Assembly: GCA_903942465.1 (NCBI GenBank)
Contig: CAJAPA010000007.1
Location: 1 to 35,169, forward strand
DNA from: an uncultured Gammaproteobacteria bacterium
Lineage (GTDB): Bacteria; Pseudomonadota; Gammaproteobacteria; Xanthomonadales; Xanthomonadaceae
DNA length: 35,169 bases
Reading direction: 5' to 3'
The notes under the pieces were generated by a model. It searched no databases. It saw only the letters and a list, made by a program, of their open reading frames with translations, and was not told the origin of the DNA. This document shows positions 30,739 through 35,169 of the stretch, piece by piece; positions within the stretch are counted from its first letter, which is position 1; every line of letters starts with the position of its first letter. The position numbers and the translations under genes were made by a program.

Positions 30739-32856
30739 TTAGCGAACGCCCAGCACTTCCAGCATGTAGGCGAACTGTTCGGCGCTTTCCTGATAGCGCC
30801 GGAAGCGCCCGGATTTACCGCCGTGCCCGGCTTCCATGTTGACCCGGAATACGACTGGATTCGGGCCGGTCTTGAATTCGCGGAGCTTGGCGACATACTT
30901 GGCCGGTTCGAAATACTGCACCTGCGAATCCCAGAGACCGGTGCCGACGAACACGGTCGGATAGGCCTTGCGTTCCAGGTTGTCGTAGGGCGAATAGCTC
31001 AGCATGTAGTCGTAGTAGCTGCGGTCGGCCGGATTGCCCCACTCATCGTACTCGTTGGTGGTCAACGGAATGCTTTCATCCAGCATGGTAGTGACCACAT
31101 CCACGAAAGGCACCTGCGAGATGATCAGCGTGTAGTCCTGCGGCGCCATATTGGCGATGGCGCCCATCAGCAGTCCGCCGGCCGAACCGCCATAAGCGGC
31201 AACGCGGTCCTTGGCGGCATAGCCTTCTTTGACCAGGAAGCGGGTGACATCGATGAAGTCGGTGAAGGTATTTTTCTTATTCAGCAGTTTGCCGTTGTCG
31301 TACCAGGTGCGGCCCATTTCCTGACCGCCGCGGATGTGCGCGATGGCATAAACCATGCCGCGGTCGAGCAGGCTGACGTTGATGATCGAGAAGCGCGGAT
31401 CGGTGCTGGCACCGTAACTGCCGTAGGCGTACTGCAGCAGCGCGGCCTTGCCGTCTTTCTTGAAGCCTTTTTTGTATACCACCGACACCGGAATGCGGCT
31501 GCCGTCGCGGGCCGTGGCCCACAGGCGTTCGGTCACGTAATCCTCGGGCGTGTAGCCGCCCAGCACCGGATCACGCTTGAGCAGCCGGCGCTCGCCGGTG
31601 CGCATGTTCACTTCGTAGACGGTGTTCGGTGTGGTCAGCGAGGTGTAGGCATAACGCAGCCAGTCCGTGTCCGGTTCGGCATTGACGTTCAGTCCCATGG
31701 TGTAGGCCGGCTCGTCGCTGGCCACGAACGCGCTCTTGCCATCAGCGGCAAGCGTGCGCAGGCGCAGCAGCGCATTGGAACGCTCTTCAATGGCGATGTA
31801 GCCCTTGAACAGCTCGAAGCCTTCGATGAACACATCCCCGGCGTGCGGAACCAGTTCTTTCCAGGCCTTGCGCTCACCGTCGGCGGCCGTATCGTCGCGC
31901 GTCATCAGCCGGTAGTTCGGCGCGTTCCAGTTGGTGCGGATGACCCAGCGGCCATCGAGATGGTCGGCACTGTACTCGACATCGCGCTGGCGGGGTGCGA
32001 ATACGGTGAACTTTCCGGGCTTCGCCGCGGAGGTGCAACGCATTTCCGAGCTGACCGTGCTCTGCACGCCGATGCAGATATAGGCATCGGAGCGGGTACG
32101 GCTGATGCCCATATAGAAGCTGTCGTCGGCTTCTTCGTAAACAAGGGCATCATCCTTGGCGGCGGCGCCCAGCACATGGGTCTTGACCCGTTTGCTCAGC
32201 AGCGTGACCGGATCCTTCTCGATATAGAACAGGGTGCGGTTGTCGTCGGCCCAGATGATGTTGGCTTCGATGTTTTCGACCGTGTCGGTGAACACGGCGC
32301 CGGTGACCAGATCCTTGACGCGCAGCGTGTACTGGCGGCGTCCGACGGCATCCTCAGCCCAGGCCACCAGGCGGTTGTCCGGGCTGATCTCATAATCGCC
32401 GATGGCGAAGTAGCCCTTGCCCTCGGCCATGACATTCTGGTCGAACAGGATTTCTTCCGGCGCATCCATGCTGCCTTTGCGGCGGGCGATGATGGCGTAA
32501 TCCTTACCGGTTTCGAAGCGGCTGTAATACCAGTAGCCTTTGCGCAGGAACGGCACCGAGGAATCATCCTGCTTGATGCGGCCGGTGATTTCCGCATAGA
32601 GTTTTCCGGCGGTCGGCTTGGACGAAGCGAGCATGGCATCGGCGTAGGCGTTTTCGGCGTTCAGCACCGCCAGCATTTCCGGATTCTTGCGGGTGTCATC
32701 ACGCAGCCAGTAGTAATCGTCATTGCGGACGGCGCCGTGCGGCGCGGTCACGGCATGCGCTTTCTTGGCAATCACGGGCGGTTTCGGGGATTCGGCGGAC
32801 ACGAGGGCACTCCAGGTAAACGAGGCGAGCAGCACGGCATTGCGGATGGATTTCAT
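30739..32856 (-). CDS. Oligopeptidase B-like S9A peptidase with signal peptide
   Basis: The 705-residue protein has a signal peptide (MKSIRNAVLLASFTWSALVS, cleavage near AES), a seven-bladed propeller region and a C-terminal hydrolase domain. YGSYGASTDPRFS, VPFVDVVTTMLDESIPLTTN and GHGGKSGRFRRY are nearly identical to the oligopeptidase B core. The triad is Ser558 (GGSAGG), Asp643 (LWDSQV) and His678. Oligopeptidase B cleaves short peptides after basic residues and is usually cytoplasmic, so an exported form is notable. GGGAGCGAG precedes the ATG, which overlaps the stop of the upstream S9 gene. Confidence 0.93.
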   Translation of the reverse strand: MKSIRNAVLLASFTWSALVSAESPKPPVIAKKAHAVTAPHGAVRNDDYYWLRDDTRKNPEMLAVLNAENAYADAMLASSKPTAGKLYAEITGRIKQDDSSVPFLRKGYWYYSRFETGKDYAIIARRKGSMDAPEEILFDQNVMAEGKGYFAIGDYEISPDNRLVAWAEDAVGRRQYTLRVKDLVTGAVFTDTVENIEANIIWADDNRTLFYIEKDPVTLLSKRVKTHVLGAAAKDDALVYEEADDSFYMGISRTRSDAYICIGVQSTVSSEMRCTSAAKPGKFTVFAPRQRDVEYSADHLDGRWVIRTNWNAPNYRLMTRDDTAADGERKAWKELVPHAGDVFIEGFELFKGYIAIEERSNALLRLRTLAADGKSAFVASDEPAYTMGLNVNAEPDTDWLRYAYTSLTTPNTVYEVNMRTGERRLLKRDPVLGGYTPEDYVTERLWATARDGSRIPVSVVYKKGFKKDGKAALLQYAYGSYGASTDPRFSIINVSLLDRGMVYAIAHIRGGQEMGRTWYDNGKLLNKKNTFTDFIDVTRFLVKEGYAAKDRVAAYGGSAGGLLMGAIANMAPQDYTLIISQVPFVDVVTTMLDESIPLTTNEYDEWGNPADRSYYDYMLSYSPYDNLERKAYPTVFVGTGLWDSQVQYFEPAKYVAKLREFKTGPNPVVFRVNMEAGHGGKSGRFRRYQESAEQFAYMLEVLGVR

Positions 32857-34943
32857 GGCTCGCTCCCGGGGAAAAGTTTCTGTTTCAGGAAGGTGTAGGC
32901 CAGCGCCGACATATAAGCCGACTGGGCGTTGTTGGCCGCGCCGCCATGGCCGCCTTCGATGTTTTCGTAATAGGTCACGTCATGGCCCTGTTCCTGCATG
33001 CGTGCCATCATCTTGCGGGCATGGCCCGGATGCACGCGGTCGTCACGGGTCGAGGTGGTGAACAGCACCGGCGGATAACGCACATCCTTGCGTACGTTCT
33101 GATAGGGCGAATACGCCTTCAGGAAACTCCAGTCGTCGGTGTCGGGATTGCCGTATTCCGCCATCCAGGACGCACCGGCCAGCAGCTTGTGATAGCGCTT
33201 CATGTCCAGCAGCGGCACCTGGCAGACCACGGCACCGAACAACTGCGGGTACATCACGGTCATGTTGCCCATCAGCAGACCGCCGTTGCTGCCGCCCTGG
33301 ATGCCGAGGTGCTTGGGCGTGGTGATCTTGCGCGCAATCAGGTCTTCGGCCACCGCCGCGAAGTCTTCATAAGCTTTATTGCGGTCGGCTTTCAATGCCG
33401 CCTGATGCCAGCGCGGCCCGTATTCGCCGCCGCCACGGATATTGGCGACCACATACACCCCGCCCTGGCTCAGCCAGGCACGGCCGACACCTGCGGAGTA
33501 ATTCGGCGTCAGTGACACTTCGAAACCGCCATAGCCGTAAAGCAGGGTCGGATTTTTGCCGTTGCGTGCCATGCCTTTCTTCGACACCATGAAATAGGGC
33601 ACGCGGGTGCCGTCTTTGCTGGTGGCGAACTGTTGGCTGATTTCATGCTGACTGGCATCGAAGAAACTCGGCAGCTGTTTCAGTTTTTCCGGCATCCGGC
33701 CGACCGTTCCCAGCAATAGCGAGGTCGGGGTCAGATAGTCGGTGACGGTCATGAAATAGTCGTTGGACTCCTCGGCATCCACGGCGCTGATGCCGACCGT
33801 GCCGAAAGCCGGGGCCCCGACCAGCGGCGCGCGGGTCCAGCCGTTGTTTCCGGGTGTCAGCACATACAGACGGTTCTTGACGTCTTCCAGCACATTGAGA
33901 ATCACGTGGTCCTTGGTCACCGCGCTGCTGGCCAGCGAGGTATTCTGCGCCGGCTCGAATAAGACATCGAAATTCCGGGCGCCCGACAGGAACGCATCGA
34001 GACGGATCGCCAGCAGGCTGCCGGCCTGGTAGTCCCGCCCGCCGATTGTCCACGGCTGGCGCAGCTCCACGCTCAGCCATTCACGGAATGTGCCTTTCTG
34101 GGCGCCGTCCGGCAGATCGAGTTTGACCAATGCGCCGTCCTTGCCACGCAGGTACAGCTCGTTGGTGTAGAAGGTCAGGCCGCGGTAAACAAAATCACGC
34201 TCGAAGCCCGGCGTATGGTCGCGGTAGGCACCGATCGAAATGTCGGACTCCTGGCCTTCATACACGGTTTTGGCCGCTGACATCGGGGTGCCGCGCTTCC
34301 ATTCCTTGGCGATGCGCGGATAGCCGGAGCTGGTCATGGACCCGGCTCCGAAGTCGGTACTGACATAGACGGTATCGGCGTCGATCCAGCCGATTTGACC
34401 TTTGGCCTCGGGCCGTGCGAAGCCGCCGGTGACGAAGGCCTTGTCGGAGACGTCGAACTCGCGGGTCACATCGGCATCGGCACCGCCACGCGACAGCGAA
34501 ATCAGGCAGCGGTCGTAGGTCGGGCGCAGACAATCGGCGCCGCCCCAGACCCAATTGACACCTTCGGCCTTGCCCAGCGCATCGATATCGAGCAGCACTT
34601 CCCAGCGCGGCGCTTCCTTGCGGTACTCGGCCAGAGTCGTTCGGCGCCAGACGCCCTGCGGATTGTTTTTGTCGCGCCAGAAGTTGTAGTAGAAACCGCC
34701 CATCTTGCTGACGTAGGGAATGCGGGCGTTCGAATCGAGAATTTCCAGCAGACTGCCGCGCAGGGCGTCGAAACCCGGATCGCCGGCCAGTTGCTTTTCG
34801 GAGACGGCATTGCGGGCACGCACCCAATCCAAGGCCTTGGTGTCTTCTACCCCCTCCAGCCAAAGATACGGATCTTCATTCATGTCTTGGGCTCCGGCAG
34901 GAGCCATGAGAACGGCGGACAACATCAAGACGGAAAGGCGCAT
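32853..34943 (-). CDS. Prolyl oligopeptidase family (S9A) serine peptidase, exported
   Basis: The 696-residue protein has a signal peptide (MRLSVLMLSAVLMAPAGA) and then EDPYLWLEGVEDTKAL, the usual N-terminus of bacterial prolyl oligopeptidase homologues, a propeller region, and a catalytic domain with YGYGGFEVSLTP, GGSNGG (Ser552), TRDDRVHPGHA (Asp634 or Asp635) and GGHGG (His666). It would degrade short, probably proline-containing peptides in the periplasm or outside. AGGA lies at a suitable distance from the ATG; upstream in-frame extension is high-GC and unlike the family. First gene of a two-gene peptidase operon with an ATGA junction. Confidence 0.94.
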   Translation of the reverse strand: MRLSVLMLSAVLMAPAGAQDMNEDPYLWLEGVEDTKALDWVRARNAVSEKQLAGDPGFDALRGSLLEILDSNARIPYVSKMGGFYYNFWRDKNNPQGVWRRTTLAEYRKEAPRWEVLLDIDALGKAEGVNWVWGGADCLRPTYDRCLISLSRGGADADVTREFDVSDKAFVTGGFARPEAKGQIGWIDADTVYVSTDFGAGSMTSSGYPRIAKEWKRGTPMSAAKTVYEGQESDISIGAYRDHTPGFERDFVYRGLTFYTNELYLRGKDGALVKLDLPDGAQKGTFREWLSVELRQPWTIGGRDYQAGSLLAIRLDAFLSGARNFDVLFEPAQNTSLASSAVTKDHVILNVLEDVKNRLYVLTPGNNGWTRAPLVGAPAFGTVGISAVDAEESNDYFMTVTDYLTPTSLLLGTVGRMPEKLKQLPSFFDASQHEISQQFATSKDGTRVPYFMVSKKGMARNGKNPTLLYGYGGFEVSLTPNYSAGVGRAWLSQGGVYVVANIRGGGEYGPRWHQAALKADRNKAYEDFAAVAEDLIARKITTPKHLGIQGGSNGGLLMGNMTVMYPQLFGAVVCQVPLLDMKRYHKLLAGASWMAEYGNPDTDDWSFLKAYSPYQNVRKDVRYPPVLFTTSTRDDRVHPGHARKMMARMQEQGHDVTYYENIEGGHGGAANNAQSAYMSALAYTFLKQKLFPGSEP

Positions 34944-35014
34944 GCATTCGATTCCTGAGCGATTAACGGGGAATCCGAAAATACCATAAATCCCCCCGCC
35001 GCCGCCGTGCGGTT

Positions 35015-35169
35015 TCACGCAGCTTTGCGGGATACGCCCCCGGTTTGTTTGCGAGGCGCCGGAAAAACAAGCACTTGCGAAACACGGGCGGCCGGCGCAT
35101 GCCGATGCGCCACCCACCGGGAGCGTGCCAGTGCCAGAACCGGCATGGCCAGCAACCAAAGCGGCCAGA
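35015..35169 (-). CDS. C-terminal fragment of an unidentified, probably membrane, protein
   Basis: An open frame enters from the window edge and stops at a TGA (35017-35015). Its 50 residues begin with a hydrophobic segment (WPLWLLAMPVLALA) followed by a basic tail. No family is recognisable and the frame is chosen mainly on composition. If real, it lies 72 bases upstream of the S9 peptidase start. Confidence 0.35.
   Translation of the reverse strand, partial: WPLWLLAMPVLALARSRWVAHRHAPAARVSQVLVFPAPRKQTGGVSRKAA

Noticed and set aside
30643-32898. A very long open frame (about 750 codons) on the plus strand opposite the oligopeptidase B gene
   Set aside because: High GC at third positions keeps antisense frames open; the opposite strand matches oligopeptidase B throughout, and this frame has no recognisable protein pattern.
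35013-35020. GTTTCACG, a half-match to a parS site
   Set aside because: The second half of the palindrome (CGTGAAAC) is absent, and no full parS-like palindrome was seen near parAB.

Overview
The window looks like an ordinary chromosomal stretch of a GC-rich gammaproteobacterium, most likely in or near the Lysobacterales (Xanthomonadales). The grounds are the overlapping run lptM-dapF-DUF484-xerC, the gpmI-envC-ctpA operon, the rsmG-parA-parB cluster, a cysteine-free L33, and many exported peptidases. The taxonomic placement is inference from gene order and protein style, not from a search. I see no tRNA, rRNA, CRISPR array, phage module or insertion sequence. No gene-free stretch exceeds 300 bases; the longest gap is about 225 bases, upstream of rpmB.

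Layout. 1-185: 5' end of hemB (minus). 274-3174: a two-GAF GGDEF-EAL c-di-GMP protein, converging on an extended-SDR epimerase gene (minus). 4204-7693: rsmG, parA-parB, then a dolichol-phosphate-mannose-type glycosyltransferase overlapping a small LAB_N membrane protein. 7747-8379: rpmB-rpmG with a promoter, a structured leader and a terminator. 8450-11992: six closely packed accessory genes (atypical SDR, TIGR01777 epimerase, YggU, methyltransferase, helix-hairpin-helix protein, GNAT). 12050-15901: an unknown exported protein, then a winged-helix regulator, an outer-membrane beta-barrel with a POTRA-like N-terminus, and a short-chain dehydrogenase that carries a signal peptide, ended by a terminator. 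15910-18197: MHS-type transporter (minus), DUF4126 membrane protein and GlsB-family protein. 18196-22144 (minus): gpmI-envC-ctpA, each junction an ATGA overlap. 22251-23619 (plus): an exported protein with eight 18-19-residue VNG repeats and a short, apparently dead M28-like exported protein. 23622-27198 (minus): ubiE, an M1 aminopeptidase lipoprotein and a membrane-anchored alpha/beta hydrolase. 27303-27782: exported YbjN-like protein. 27786-30654 (minus): lptM-dapF-DUF484-xerC-DUF971, every junction overlapping. 30739-34943 (minus): two exported S9 peptidases in tandem. 35015-35169: probable 3' end of another gene.

Most of the window is housekeeping: haem, chromosome segregation, ribosome, cell separation, ubiquinone, lysine/peptidoglycan and dimer resolution. 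The parts least explained by known systems are the regulator/POTRA-barrel/exported-SDR cassette at 12643-15846 and the repeat-protein/degenerate-peptidase pair at 22251-23619. The second gene of that pair has its ribosome binding site and start codon inside a perfect 11-bp inverted repeat. Several genes (lptM, ubiE, possibly rsmG) have a -10-like box 6-7 bases before the start codon and no Shine-Dalgarno sequence, which suggests leaderless mRNAs.
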